Below, one piece after another: positions 50,872 to 61,348 of a DNA stretch of 64,000 nt (the first letter of the stretch is position 1; every line of letters begins with the position of its first letter). The notes under the pieces are model-generated. The model was not told where the DNA came from. It searched no databases and saw nothing but the letters and a program-made list of their open reading frames with translations. The stretch covers positions 124,001-188,000 of the forward strand of contig NZ_JASCIS010000012.1 in NCBI RefSeq assembly GCF_029968015.1, in the 5' to 3' direction. The position numbers and the translations under genes are program-made. This DNA comes from Streptomyces luteolus. GTDB lineage: Bacteria; Actinomycetota; Actinomycetes; Streptomycetales; Streptomycetaceae.

Positions 50872-51321
50872 GGTTTTGGGGGCGGGTCGCAGGCGTGCTC
50901 CCGCGTTGCGTTCCCGCCCGGAATCCAGAGTCATGGACGCGACAACGGGGGATCAAGGGCGGCCTGGTGCCTGTGACGCGGAAGTGACCATTCCGACACG
51001 GTGTGTCCGGGCGGCAACGATCTTTACGAGCCCGTAATGGCGTTCTTGCCAGGGCGTCAGGCCGGGGTGTGCGAGGCCGTGCGGGCGTGTGGTCACGGGC
51101 TACGTGTGGCGCATCCGTACGGCGGTGGGAGACTGACGGCGTACTCACGGGCGCGCGCCGGGGCGCGCACGGGGTCATGCGTGCAACTGTTCGCCCCCGC
51201 CGAGGGAACTGACCTGCCGGGCACGGCCATCCCCCTGGGTAGTCAGGACGCGGGTACGGCAGGCAGCACGCGCGGGGGTCGTCACGTCGGACGCGGGGGG
51301 ACAGGGGAGAAGGGGGGAAGT
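50872..51321. other. 450-bp intergenic stretch
   Basis: No gene is convincing here. A GTG frame from 51001 extends the XRE gene upstream but has no coding character. It presumably holds the promoter of the downstream regulator. No other signal seen. Confidence 0.5.
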
Positions 51322-52449
51322 ATGCCTCGTTGGAAGGCACTGCCGGAGGAACTCGATCCGCAGGTACGGGAGTTCGCGAGCCAGCTGCGGCGGCTCGTCG
51401 ACCGCAGCGGTCTGAGCATCGCCGCGCTCTCGGACCGCACCGGGTACAGCAAGACGTCCTGGGAGCGGTATCTGAACGGCCGGCTGCTCGCGCCCAAGGG
51501 TGCGATCGTCGCCCTGGCCGAGGTCACCGGCACCAATCCGATGCACCTCACCACGATGTGGGAGCTGGCGGAGCGGGCCTGGAGCCGGTCCGAGATGCGG
51601 CACGACATGACCATGGAGGCGATCCGCATCTCCCAGGCGCGCGCCGCCCTGGGGGAGTTCGGGCCGCAGCCGGACGCGAAGGCGCGCGGTGGGGGCGCGG
51701 GCGCCGGGGGGCGTGGACGGCAGCGCGGCGGCCGCGCCGCGACGGGTGCGCCCGCCGCGCCCGCCGCACCTTCCGCGCCCGCAGTACCGTCCGCGCGCCC
51801 CCCGGCGTCCGCGTACCCCCACGGCCCCGTGGGCCCCTCGGGCACCCCGCGGGACGCCGTGCCCGGGGGAGCGGGTGCGGGCCTGTCCGGCGGTGGGCCG
51901 CGGAAGGGGCGGAAGGGGCGGAAGGGGCGCAAGGGGGTGGCGGTCCTCGTCGCCGTCGTCCTGGTCCTGGCGGTGGCCGCCGCCGCGCTGTACCTCACCG
52001 GCTTCGGGTTCGGCGGGGGCGAGCCGGAGGCGAAGCCGTCCCCGGCGCCGACGAGCAGCGCGCCGAAGCTGCCCGACGGCGTGAAGTGCGTGGGCGCGGA
52101 CTGCACCGGTGAGGACCCCGAACTGATGGAGTGCAGCGGCGAGTTGGCGCTGACGTCGACCAGCGTCACCGTCGGCACCGCCCTCGTCGAGGTCCGCTAC
52201 AGCGAGACCTGCGGCGCCGCCTGGGCCCGCATCACCCGGGCCGCACCCGGCGACACGGTGCGGATCACGGACTCGGGCGCGGCGTCAGACGGCCAGGACG
52301 GGCAGGACGGCCAGGACGGCCAGACCGGTGAGGTCGACGCGGACGGGGGCGCGTACACGCCGATGGTGGCCGTGGGGTCCGCCGCGGACGCGAAGGCCTG
52401 CGCGACGCTTGCCTCCGGCCTGGAGGGTTGTACGGGGGCTGGGGGCTGA
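51322..52449 (+). CDS. XRE regulator with TM helix and exported DUF2690-like domain
   Basis: The 375-residue protein has an N-terminal XRE HTH (FASQLRRLVDRSGLSIAALS, then GYSKTSWERYLNGRLLAPKG) and a Pro/Ala/Gly linker with (RKG)n. A transmembrane helix ([20 protein letters not shown]) follows, then an exported domain with Cys pairs (GVKCVGADCTGED, MECSGELALTSTSVTVGTAL, EVRYSETCGAAWARITRA) of the DUF2690 type. It ends in a GQDGQDGQDGQ repeat and CATLASGLEGC. The layout suggests a one-protein transmembrane sensor that regulates DNA directly, as in CadC-like proteins; that is inference. The ATG at 51322 follows GGGGGGAAG. Confidence 0.82.
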   Translation: MPRWKALPEELDPQVREFASQLRRLVDRSGLSIAALSDRTGYSKTSWERYLNGRLLAPKGAIVALAEVTGTNPMHLTTMWELAERAWSRSEMRHDMTMEAIRISQARAALGEFGPQPDAKARGGGAGAGGRGRQRGGRAATGAPAAPAAPSAPAVPSARPPASAYPHGPVGPSGTPRDAVPGGAGAGLSGGGPRKGRKGRKGRKGVAVLVAVVLVLAVAAAALYLTGFGFGGGEPEAKPSPAPTSSAPKLPDGVKCVGADCTGEDPELMECSGELALTSTSVTVGTALVEVRYSETCGAAWARITRAAPGDTVRITDSGAASDGQDGQDGQDGQTGEVDADGGAYTPMVAVGSAADAKACATLASGLEGCTGAGG

Positions 52450-52730
52450 GGTGGGGGCTTTTCCCCCCCCCGCCCCTTCCCGAAAGTCCTGCGGACAGCT
52501 TCGGGGCTCCGCCCCGGACCCCGTATCGCGCTGAGGCGCTCGTCCTCAAGCGCCGGACGGGCTGATTTATCAGCCTCGCGCATGTCCCGCCGTAATCCGG
52601 GCAGGCGACGAAACGCCCCCCCACGGGAACGCAGGTGGACGGCGGCGGCCGTCGTCACGGACGGCCGTCGCCGCTGCGGGTGGTGTGGGCCGGGCCACAC
52701 GGGTCCGGCGGTGCGGGTCCGGCGGGGCGG
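52450..52730. repeat. dispersed streptomycete repeat, copy 1
   Basis: CCCGCCCCTTCCCGAA at about 52469 and the blocks GGGGCTCCGCCCCGGACCCC and CGCCGGACGGGCTGA (about 52498-52575) recur near 57.0 kb, partly inverted. They are parts of a dispersed repeat. No gene is seen. Confidence 0.7.
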
Positions 52731-53859
<1,129 letters not shown>

Positions 53860-53882
53860 GCCCCGCCCCCGCTGGCACTTCC

Positions 53883-53931
53883 GCCTCCGCCCCGGCGGCC
53901 GTTCGACGGCCGCCGGGGCGGAGGCTTTTTT
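53883..53931 (+). terminator. rho-independent terminator of mdh
   Basis: A perfect 20-bp stem (53883-53902 with 53906-53925) closes a 3-nt loop and is followed by six T residues. The clearest intrinsic terminator in the window. Confidence 0.95.
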
Positions 53932-54030
53932 CGTACGCCGTATCGCTCCGGCTCCTCTATGCTGTGACCTCGCACACAACGGATCGTCAACTCATGTGTG
54001 GCGTACGGCAGTTGAGTCACAGGGGGAGCG

Positions 54031-55791
54031 TTGTCGCAGCAGGCGCAGGTGCCGCCACAGTCAGGACCGGTCGAGCCCGCGGGGGACGGACTGCCGCCCG
54101 CGCTCCCGGTCACCCCGCCCGGCGCCAGCGAGGCCACCCGGCTGCTGTGCGCGGGCAGCTACCTGGACGAGGCGTACCGCAACGCGGTCATCGACGAGCT
54201 GTACGTCCACGAGGAGCGCATCGCCGCCCCCTCGCTGGGCTTCGACGCGGCGCGCGTCCTCGCGCACGCGCTGCGCGCCCGGCGGCTCGAACTGGGCTGG
54301 GCGGCGGGGATCCTCTTCCTGTGGATCATCGGCGTGGTCCTCAGCGAGTACCTGCTGTTCCTCTTCCTGATGCCCTCGCTGCTGCTCTTCCTCGCCGGGA
54401 AGATCCGCGGCCCGGCCGAACACCCGCCGGTCTGGCGGCGCTTCCCCGCCTGGTGGCTGAAGTGGTACGGGCGGCTGCTGCTGCTTTTCGCGCTCGTCAC
54501 CCTGGTCACGGTGGTGGCCGAGGGTGGGGGCGTGAGCGTCGCCGGGTTCCTCGCGGAGGTCATGCCCGACACCTTCTCCGAGGTGATCCTCGCGTTCGAC
54601 TCCGGCGGCGGGGTCAAGCCCTTCCACGCCTGGGTCTGTCTGGCGACGCTGCTGCTCGTCGCGGCCTGTGTCGCCGCCCAGCGCGGCCAGTTCGCCCGTG
54701 CCCTCGCGGGTGAGCTGCACCCGAAGAAGTTCGGCGACATGGCGGCCGACCCGGCGGAGCGGGCGGAGGGAGGCCGGTTCCAGCGGCTGCGCAGGCGCAT
54801 CAGGACCGAGCAGCACGCCCCGCTCGTCATGTACCAGGCCGCGCGCCCCTTCTGCGGCGCGGGCGAGCCGTACGACTCCTGGACGCTCGCCGTCGAACTG
54901 CGGCCCGACCCGGAGCGGACGCAGCTGGCGCTGAGCAACCGCGTGATCCTGGAGGCGGTGCGTCCGCTGCTCGCCGAACTCCGAGTGCCCGCCCCGCACG
55001 CGGCGGGCGGCGTCCGCGACCGGCTGCGCCAGCTGCAGATCGACGAGTGCGTGTTCCTGCCGGTGGACGGGCTGCCGAAGCGCGACCTCGCGCCCTACGA
55101 CGAGGAGTCGTTCCTCGTGCACCGGGGCGAGTCGGTGGAGGAGGGCGGCGAGACGCGGCGGCACTTCCTGCGCATCCGGGTCGGCGGCTGGGAGGAGGAG
55201 GTCGTCACCACCGTGTTCGTACGGGTGCACACGCAGGGCGGCATGCTGATGCTGGAGATCGCCCCGCACGTCCTGCTCCCGATCCGCAAGGACTTCGAGA
55301 ACGCCGACCGGATCGCGCACCAGTACCGCCACAACAGCCTGTTCGGCAAGGCCGTCTGGGCGCTCGCGCGTACGCCGCGCTCCCTCGTGTCCGCGCTCAC
55401 CACCCTCGGCCGGGGCCTCGCCTTCTCCTGGCACATCCTCACCGGCGGCCATGGCGCGGCGATGCCCGACGGGCCCGCGGTCTCGGTGCGCGAGCTGGGC
55501 TCGGACGGCGAGTCCTCGCTCTTCCAGGACATGGACGTACGCCGCTATCTGAAGTCCGTGCAGGACCGGGTGGCGAACGGGGTGCGGAGCGCGCTGCGGG
55601 ACGCCGGGTACCGCACCGAAGAGTTCGCCCAGAAGATCGTGAACGTCAGCGGCGGCGGCACGCTCATCGAGAACGCCAGCGGTGCCTTCGCCGTCGGCGA
55701 CCACAACACCATCACCAACCAGACGACGCAGCCCGGTAGTTCGGGCTCGGAGTTCACCAAGCCAGGGGGAGAGTCGAGTGACAGCGAATGA
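54031..55791 (+). CDS. membrane protein with C-terminal RHIM-like motif
   Basis: The 586-residue protein has a Pro-rich N-terminus, then four hydrophobic helices in a 130-residue block ([70 protein letters not shown]). A 370-residue hydrophilic part follows ([80 protein letters not shown]). Its C-terminus (residues 548-567) carries [19 protein letters not shown], a segment repeated at the N-terminus of the next protein. The core V-G-D-x-N is like that of RHIM amyloid motifs. The start is a TTG at 54031 after GGGGGAG. First gene of a three-gene operon. Confidence 0.78.
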   Translation: MSQQAQVPPQSGPVEPAGDGLPPALPVTPPGASEATRLLCAGSYLDEAYRNAVIDELYVHEERIAAPSLGFDAARVLAHALRARRLELGWAAGILFLWIIGVVLSEYLLFLFLMPSLLLFLAGKIRGPAEHPPVWRRFPAWWLKWYGRLLLLFALVTLVTVVAEGGGVSVAGFLAEVMPDTFSEVILAFDSGGGVKPFHAWVCLATLLLVAACVAAQRGQFARALAGELHPKKFGDMAADPAERAEGGRFQRLRRRIRTEQHAPLVMYQAARPFCGAGEPYDSWTLAVELRPDPERTQLALSNRVILEAVRPLLAELRVPAPHAAGGVRDRLRQLQIDECVFLPVDGLPKRDLAPYDEESFLVHRGESVEEGGETRRHFLRIRVGGWEEEVVTTVFVRVHTQGGMLMLEIAPHVLLPIRKDFENADRIAHQYRHNSLFGKAVWALARTPRSLVSALTTLGRGLAFSWHILTGGHGAAMPDGPAVSVRELGSDGESSLFQDMDVRRYLKSVQDRVANGVRSALRDAGYRTEEFAQKIVNVSGGGTLIENASGAFAVGDHNTITNQTTQPGSSGSEFTKPGGESSDSE

Positions 55792-56155
55792 GGAGCCGGG
55801 CACGGGCGGCGGCGTCCACATCAGCAACGTGCAGGGCGCCTTCGCCGTCGGCGACAACAACAGCGTCGTCAACCAGCAGGCGGGCACGCCCCCGCGCGAC
55901 CCCGCGCAGGAGGAGCTGCTGCGCGCGGTACGGGAACTCCGCGCCGACCTCGCCCGGCAGGTGCCGAACGACGAGACGGCCGCGCTCGACGCCGAACTCG
56001 AAGGCGCGCAGGGCGAGATCGAGCAGACCGGCCAGGCCGGGCCCGGCCGGATCGCGCGGCTGCGCCAGGCGCTCTCGGACGCGGGCACGGTGACCGGCCT
56101 GCTCGCCTCGGCCGTGGCGGTCTCGCAGGCCGTCGGCGTGATCGTCGGGGGCTGA
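55778..56155 (+). CDS. small RHIM-like-motif protein with helical C-terminus
   Basis: The 125-residue protein starts with a flexible Glu/Gly/Thr stretch, then SNVQGAFAVGDNNSVVNQQ (residues 16-34), nearly the same as the motif of the preceding membrane protein. The rest is helical: ELLRAVRELRADLARQVPND, then RIARLRQALSDAGTVTGLLA and a hydrophobic end ASAVAVSQAVGVIVGG that could insert into a membrane. A motif followed by a helical effector or signalling domain is the usual design of amyloid-signalling partners. Its GTG at 55778 lies 14 bp inside the preceding gene, and a strong GGGGGAGAG precedes it. Confidence 0.75.
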   Translation: MTANEEPGTGGGVHISNVQGAFAVGDNNSVVNQQAGTPPRDPAQEELLRAVRELRADLARQVPNDETAALDAELEGAQGEIEQTGQAGPGRIARLRQALSDAGTVTGLLASAVAVSQAVGVIVGG

Positions 56156-56157
56156 GC

Positions 56158-57018
56158 GTGGCGGACCAGGGCCAGGGCGGGGTGCGCTGGAACCCCGAGA
56201 CGCAGAGCTGGGACACCGGCGGACCGCAGCCCGCCCCGTACACCCCGCCGCCCCCGCCGCGCCCCGAGCACGCGCCGGGAGCGGCCGAACAGGGGCCGGG
56301 CGCCCCGGAGTCCGGGCCTTCGCCGTACCCCCGGCCCGAGTACGGGCCGGAACCGCAGCAGCCGCCGTGGTTCCGGCGGGGTGCCGTCGTCGGCTCGGTG
56401 GTCGTCGCCGTGCTCGCGGCGGGCGTCGGCTCGTATCTGCTGTGGGGCGGGGGTGAGGAGCCCGCGCCGGACGCCAAGCCCTCGGCCTCGGCGAGCGCGA
56501 GCTCCTTGCCCGCGGAGAGCGGGGAGCCGACGGCCGAGCCGAGCCCCTCGGAGTCCGCGTCACCCTCGGCCTCGGCCCCGCCCGGGTACCGCATGGTCGA
56601 CGAGGCCGAGTTCAGGCTGGCCGTGCCCGAGGACTGGGAGCGCCGGACGGAGGAGGGCAAGAACGGCGTCACGCTCTACTACTACGAGGCGCCCGCGGGC
56701 CCCGAGCGGATCCAGGTCTTCCGCGTGACGGAGGCGGACGCGACTCCGATGAGCACGGTCGAGCTGGCCGAGAAGGATCTGAAGCGGCTGCCGGGGTACG
56801 AGCGGAACTCGCTCGGGGAGGTGGGGGAGGGGGCGGAGCTGGACTACTCGTACACGAGCGAGGAGTGGGCCATGGACCTGCGCACCCTCGACCGCGTCGT
56901 GCCGGCGGGCCCGGAGGGTTCCACGTTGTGGGCGGTCCTGAGCATTGGTCCGGAGGGCGACTGGCCTGGCCAGCGGCAGGTTCTGGAGGATGCGCTGGGG
57001 GCGTTCGGGCCCCGGTGA
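56158..57018 (+). CDS. single-TM protein with exported C-terminal domain
   Basis: The 286-residue protein starts with VRWNPETQSWDTGGPQPAPY and a Pro-rich cytosolic tail, then a TM helix (GAVVGSVVVAVLAAGVGSYL), a Ser/Ala/Pro/Glu linker and an exported domain of about 140 residues (YRMVDEAEFRLAVPEDWERR, VTLYYYEAPAGPERIQVFRV, DYSYTSEEWAMDLRTLDRVV). The N-terminal VRWNPETQSWDTG motif is common in streptomycete serine/threonine-kinase-type partners. It starts at a GTG 2 bp after the previous stop, so all three genes form one operon. No family name given. May link the RHIM-like pair to the envelope. Confidence 0.7.
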   Translation: MADQGQGGVRWNPETQSWDTGGPQPAPYTPPPPPRPEHAPGAAEQGPGAPESGPSPYPRPEYGPEPQQPPWFRRGAVVGSVVVAVLAAGVGSYLLWGGGEEPAPDAKPSASASASSLPAESGEPTAEPSPSESASPSASAPPGYRMVDEAEFRLAVPEDWERRTEEGKNGVTLYYYEAPAGPERIQVFRVTEADATPMSTVELAEKDLKRLPGYERNSLGEVGEGAELDYSYTSEEWAMDLRTLDRVVPAGPEGSTLWAVLSIGPEGDWPGQRQVLEDALGAFGPR

Positions 57019-57266
57019 TCTTCCCCTACCCGCCCCTTCCCGAAGTCTTGCCAGACGGGCCTCCTCAAACGCCGGAGGGGCTGAATTTTCAGCCCGTCCG
57101 GCGTTTGAGGACGAGCGCGGAGCGCGATACGGGGTCCGGGGCGGAGCCCCGACAGGGGCGCGGGGCTGTGACATTTGCGGCTGCGCCGCGGGGCGCGACC
57201 AGCCACGACGGCGCGGCAGCCGACCGACGGCCAGGAAAGGGGGTCCGGGGCGGAGCCCCGTGGCGG
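57019..57266. repeat. dispersed streptomycete repeat, copy 2, with palindromes
   Basis: AAACGCCGGAGGGGCTGA and TCAGCCCGTCCGGCGTTT form a near-perfect 18-bp palindrome near 57067-57106. GCGCGATACGGGGTCCGGGG matches, inverted, the copy at 52.5 kb. CCGGGGCGGAGCCCC occurs twice (57131 and 57240). No gene seen. Confidence 0.75.
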
Positions 57267-58028
57267 TCAGTCGAACTCGCCGATGTCGACCGTCTGATCC
57301 GCCGGAGGCACCCGTACGTCGACCGGCTCGTCGAACTCGGAGAAGGTCATGTCGATCTCGACACCCTTCGCGGGTTCGTCGGCCTCGACCTTGAGGGGGT
57401 ACGGCTTGTCCTCGGTGGAGACGTACGTCTTGCCCGTCTGCGTCCCCCGGGTGACGTTCAGCACGATCGCGGGCCGCCCGTCGACCTCGGTGCGCTCGCC
57501 CTTCGTGACCGTGGCGGCCTCGGCCTTGCCGGACCGCTCGGTGATCTGCTCCTTGAAGGCGTTGAGGTCGCAGAGCTGGGCGATCTTCGCGCCGTCCTCG
57601 TCCCTGGCGCTGGTCTCCAGGTACTTGCCCTTGAGCAGCTGGGCCGCCGGGTCACCGCCGAGATGCGGCGCCTGCGTGGAGAGCCACCGCGCGTCCGGCT
57701 TGATCCACACCCGGTCCCCCTTGCGCAGGACCTCCATGCGGCCCTTGCCCCCCTGCTCCGTGACCGACCCGGTGCAGTTGTCCTGCGTGTCGTACGAGAG
57801 CTCGAAGGACGCGGGGGCGGGTTCGGCCATGCCCTTGATCTCCGCCTCGACATGCAGGGACTTCACGCTCTGTAGTGCTTCGCGGGCCTGGACGCCGATC
57901 TCCTGGGGGCTCTTGTCGGCGATGCCGTTGTCGTCGGCGACTGCCACGCCGGAGAGTCCGCCGACGAGAGCCATGGCACAGAGAGTGACACCGAATGTGC
58001 TGAAAGTTGCCTTATGGGCCTGGGGCAT
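57267..58028 (-). CDS. secreted LolA/LppX-like lipid-binding-fold protein
   Basis: The 253-residue exported protein has a signal peptide (STFGVTLCAMALVGGLSGVA, then VADD) and a fold pattern like LppX/LolA: VQAREALQSVKSLHVEAEIK, FELSYDTQDNCTGSVTEQGG, GDRVWIKPDARWL, DLNAFKEQITERSGKAE, ERTEVDGRPAIVLNVTRGTQ and a YPLKVEADEPAKGVEIDMTF sheet. Such proteins carry lipids or sense envelope state. No lipobox cysteine follows the signal, so it is probably secreted and not lipidated. The ATG at 58028 follows GGGAGGAAC. Divergent from the betaine genes. Confidence 0.75.
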   Translation of the reverse strand: MPQAHKATFSTFGVTLCAMALVGGLSGVAVADDNGIADKSPQEIGVQAREALQSVKSLHVEAEIKGMAEPAPASFELSYDTQDNCTGSVTEQGGKGRMEVLRKGDRVWIKPDARWLSTQAPHLGGDPAAQLLKGKYLETSARDEDGAKIAQLCDLNAFKEQITERSGKAEAATVTKGERTEVDGRPAIVLNVTRGTQTGKTYVSTEDKPYPLKVEADEPAKGVEIDMTFSEFDEPVDVRVPPADQTVDIGEFD

Positions 58029-58214
58029 GGCAGTTCCTCCCGCCGGGAGATTCCGCAATAAACCGTACGACTCGGGCCTTTTGATCGCATGCGGAGTGAC
58101 TCACGGCACTTTCGGCATGGGAACCGACATGCTTTTCGGCCCCGAGGGCAGGGAGATCGGATCACCTCAGTGACTCGGGGTGAACAAATCGGTAAACGGA
58201 AGGCAAGACGCGAA

Positions 58215-59717
58215 GTGTCGGCACAACAGACCATCCACGTGGACGGAGAGTGGCGTAACGCCGCCTCGGGGGCCACGCGCGAGATCCTCGACCCCGCGGA
58301 TGCCAAGCCGTTCGCCGAAGTGGCGGAAGGTGACGCGAGCGACGCGGACGCCGCGATCGCCGCGGCCCGTAAGGCATTTGATCACGGTGCGTGGCCGGAC
58401 ACCCCGGTCGCCGAGCGGGCCGCCCTGCTGCGCCGGGTCGCGGACCTGCTCGTACGGGACCGGGAGAAGATCGGCCTCCTGGAGAGCCGGGACGCGGGCA
58501 AGACCGTCGAGGAGGGCCGCGTCGACGTCGACTGCGTCGCCGACGCCTTCCGCTACTTCGCGGACCTCGTCATCGGCGAGGGCGCGGGCCGCGTCGTGGA
58601 CGCGGGCACGGACACCGTGCACAGCGTCGTCGTGCACGAGCCGGTCGGCGTCTGCGCGATGATCACGCCCTGGAACTACCCGCTGCTCCAGGCCAGTTGG
58701 AAGATCGCCCCGGCGCTCGCCGCGGGCAACACCTTCGTCATCAAGCCCAGCGAGATCACCCCGCTGACCACGGTCGCGCTGATCGAGCTGCTCGTCGAGG
58801 CCGGTCTGCCCGAGGGTGTCGCGAACATCGTCACCGGCCCCGGCCACAGCGTCGGCGCCCGCTTCGCCGACCACCCCGACGTCGACCTGATCTCCTTCAC
58901 CGGCGGCCTCATCAGCGGTACGAAGGTGGCGCAGGCCGCCGCCGTCTCCGTCAAGAAGGTCGCCCTGGAGCTCGGCGGCAAGAACCCCAACGTGGTCTTC
59001 GCGGACGCCTGCGCCACCGACGAGGGCTTCGACACCGCCGTCGACCAGGCCCTCAACGCCGCGTTCATCCACAGCGGCCAGGTCTGCTCGGCCGGTGGCC
59101 GACTGATCATCGAGGAGTCGGTCCGGAGTCGCTTCGTCGCCGAACTCGCCTTGCGCGCCTCGAAGATCAAGCTCGGCCGCGGCACCGAGGAGGGCGTCGA
59201 GTGCGGCCCTCTCGTCTCGCAGCAGCAGCTCGACAAGACCGAGTACTACGTCGACTCGGCCCTGGAGGAGGGCGCCAAGCTGCTCACCGGGGGCAGGCGC
59301 CCCGAGCCCAGCGAAGTCCGGCCCGCCGAGGGCTACTTCTACGAGCCGACAGTCCTCGACAACTGCCACCGCGGGATGCGCGCGGTCCGCGAGGAGGTCT
59401 TCGGCCCGGTCCTCACCGTGGAGACCTTCACCACCGAGGACGAGGCGGTCGCCCTCGCCAACGACACCGAGTACGGCCTGGCCGGGGCCGTCTGGACCAG
59501 CGACTCGGGCCGCGCCCGCCGGATGGCCCGCCGGATGCGCCACGGCACGATCTGGATCAACGACTTCCACCCCTACCTGCCGCAGGCGGAGTGGGGCGGC
59601 TTCGGCAAGAGCGGCGTCGGCCGCGAACTCGGCCCGGCCGGCCTCGCCGAGTACCGCGAGTCCAAGCACGTCTACGAGAACCTCGCACCGGAGCCGGTGC
59701 GCTGGTTCGCGGGCTGA
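58215..59717 (+). CDS. betB: betaine aldehyde dehydrogenase-type aldehyde dehydrogenase
   Basis: The 500-residue NAD(P)-dependent enzyme would oxidise betaine aldehyde to glycine betaine. It has VDGEWRNAASGATREILDPA, WNYPLLQASWKIAPALAAGN, the nucleotide site FTGGLISGTKV, general base Glu252 in ALELGGKNPNVVF and nucleophile Cys291 in GQVCSAGGRL, and ends in the usual oligomerisation segment. The GTG at 58215 has GGAAGG 10 nt before it. With the adjacent choline-dehydrogenase-like enzyme and ABC transporter it makes a compatible-solute module. Other aldehyde substrates are possible. Confidence 0.9.
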   Translation: MSAQQTIHVDGEWRNAASGATREILDPADAKPFAEVAEGDASDADAAIAAARKAFDHGAWPDTPVAERAALLRRVADLLVRDREKIGLLESRDAGKTVEEGRVDVDCVADAFRYFADLVIGEGAGRVVDAGTDTVHSVVVHEPVGVCAMITPWNYPLLQASWKIAPALAAGNTFVIKPSEITPLTTVALIELLVEAGLPEGVANIVTGPGHSVGARFADHPDVDLISFTGGLISGTKVAQAAAVSVKKVALELGGKNPNVVFADACATDEGFDTAVDQALNAAFIHSGQVCSAGGRLIIEESVRSRFVAELALRASKIKLGRGTEEGVECGPLVSQQQLDKTEYYVDSALEEGAKLLTGGRRPEPSEVRPAEGYFYEPTVLDNCHRGMRAVREEVFGPVLTVETFTTEDEAVALANDTEYGLAGAVWTSDSGRARRMARRMRHGTIWINDFHPYLPQAEWGGFGKSGVGRELGPAGLAEYRESKHVYENLAPEPVRWFAG

Positions 59718-59812
59718 TGTCACCGCGGGCGCCGTGAACTCCCTCGCGGCGCCCGCCCCTTAAGCGCAAGCACCTTGTGCACCACCCTCGCAGGAAGAGG
59801 AGCAGTACCTCC

Positions 59813-61348
59813 ATGACCGGAACCGAGTTCGACTACGTCATCGTCGGCGGCGGCACCGCAGGATCCGTGATCGCGTCCCGCCTCACCGAGAACCCGGACG
59901 TCACCGTCGCCGTGATCGAGGGAGGCCCGTCCGACATCGACCGCGAGGACGTGCTGACCCTGCGCAAGTGGCTCGGCCTGCTCGGCGGCGAACTCGACTA
60001 CGAGTACACGACCACCGAGCAGCCGCGCGGCAACTCGCACATCCTGCACAGCCGCGCCAAGGTCCTCGGCGGCTGCTCCTCGCACAACACGCTGATCTCC
60101 TTCAAGCCGCTGCCGTCCGACTGGGACGAGTGGGAGGAGGCGGGCGCCACCGGCTGGAACGCCAAGGCGATGGACCCCTACTTCGGCAAGCTGCGCAATA
60201 ACGTGGTGCGCGTCGCCAAGAAGGACCAGAACCAGATAGCCACCGACTGGGTCGAGGCCACGAAGACCGCGCTCGGCGTGCCCGAGGTCGTCGGCTTCAA
60301 CGACCAGCCCTTCGAGGAGGGCGTCGGCTTCTTCGACCTCTCGTACCACCCGGAGAACAACAAGCGCTCCTCCGCCTCCGTCGCCTACCTCCACCCGCAC
60401 ATGGAGGCCGGTGACCGCCCGAACCTCCACCTGTTCCTGGAGACCTGGGCGTACCGCCTTGAGCTCGACGGGACGACCGCGCGCGGTGTGCACGTCCGGG
60501 GCAAGGACGGCACGGAGCAGCTGCTCACCGCCCGCCGCGAAGTCCTCGTCTGCGCCGGTGCCGTGGACACCCCGCGGCTGCTCATGCACTCCGGCATCGG
60601 ACCGAAGAAGGACCTCGAAGCGCTCGGCATCCCCGTCACGCTCGACCTGCCGGGCGTCGGCGAGAACCTCATCGACCACCCCGAGTCGGTCATCGTCTGG
60701 GAGACCGACGGGCCGATCCCGGACAACTCCGCGATGGACTCCGACGCGGGCCTGTTCGTGAAGCGGGACCCGGCCCACAAGGGCCCGGACCTGATGTTCC
60801 ACTTCTACCAGATCCCGTTCACGGACAACCCGGAGCGCCTCGGCTACGAGCGCCCCGAGCACGGCGTCTCCATGACCCCGAACATCCCCAAGTCCCGCGC
60901 CCGCGGCCGCCTCTACCTGACTTCGGCCGACCCCGAGGCCAAGCCGGCCCTGGACTTCAAGTACTTCGAGGACGAGGGTGACTACGACGGGCGGACGCTC
61001 GTCGACGGCATCAAGCTGGCCCGCAAGGTCGCCGAGGCCGAGCCGTTCAAGAAGTGGCTCAAGCGCGAGGTCTTCCCCGGCCCCGACGTCACCGAGGACG
61101 CCGAGATCAGCGAACTCGTCCGCAAGGCCGCACACACCGTCTACCACCCGGCCGGCACCTGCCGCATGGGTGCCGTGGACGACCAACTCGCCGTAGTGTC
61201 CCCGGACTTGACGATCCGCGGCCTCGATGGCATCCGTATCGCCGACGCGTCCGTCTTCCCGACGATGCCCGCAGTGAACCCGATGATCGGGGTGCTGATG
61301 GTGGGGGAGAAATGCGCGGACCTGCTGACCGGGAGTGATCTCCGATGA
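59813..61348 (+). CDS. GMC oxidoreductase, choline dehydrogenase-like
   Basis: The 511-residue flavoprotein has the ADP-binding [19 protein letters not shown], the VIEGG turn, [40 protein letters not shown] and the C-terminal [11 protein letters not shown] (catalytic His) and [20 protein letters not shown]. It probably oxidises choline to betaine aldehyde for BetB. The family also contains other alcohol oxidases, so the substrate is inferred from the neighbours. The ATG at 59813 has GAGGAG 9 nt before it. Its stop overlaps the ABC ATPase start (ATGA). Confidence 0.88.
   Translation: MTGTEFDYVIVGGGTAGSVIASRLTENPDVTVAVIEGGPSDIDREDVLTLRKWLGLLGGELDYEYTTTEQPRGNSHILHSRAKVLGGCSSHNTLISFKPLPSDWDEWEEAGATGWNAKAMDPYFGKLRNNVVRVAKKDQNQIATDWVEATKTALGVPEVVGFNDQPFEEGVGFFDLSYHPENNKRSSASVAYLHPHMEAGDRPNLHLFLETWAYRLELDGTTARGVHVRGKDGTEQLLTARREVLVCAGAVDTPRLLMHSGIGPKKDLEALGIPVTLDLPGVGENLIDHPESVIVWETDGPIPDNSAMDSDAGLFVKRDPAHKGPDLMFHFYQIPFTDNPERLGYERPEHGVSMTPNIPKSRARGRLYLTSADPEAKPALDFKYFEDEGDYDGRTLVDGIKLARKVAEAEPFKKWLKREVFPGPDVTEDAEISELVRKAAHTVYHPAGTCRMGAVDDQLAVVSPDLTIRGLDGIRIADASVFPTMPAVNPMIGVLMVGEKCADLLTGSDLR

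Noticed and set aside
51001..51321. Longer GTG start for the XRE/DUF2690 protein
   Set aside because: The extra 107 residues are Arg/Gly-rich and do not match; GGGGGGAAG sits directly before the ATG at 51322.
58167..59723. 518-codon minus-strand frame opposite the aldehyde dehydrogenase
   Set aside because: Shadow frame; the plus strand encodes an aldehyde dehydrogenase with intact active site.
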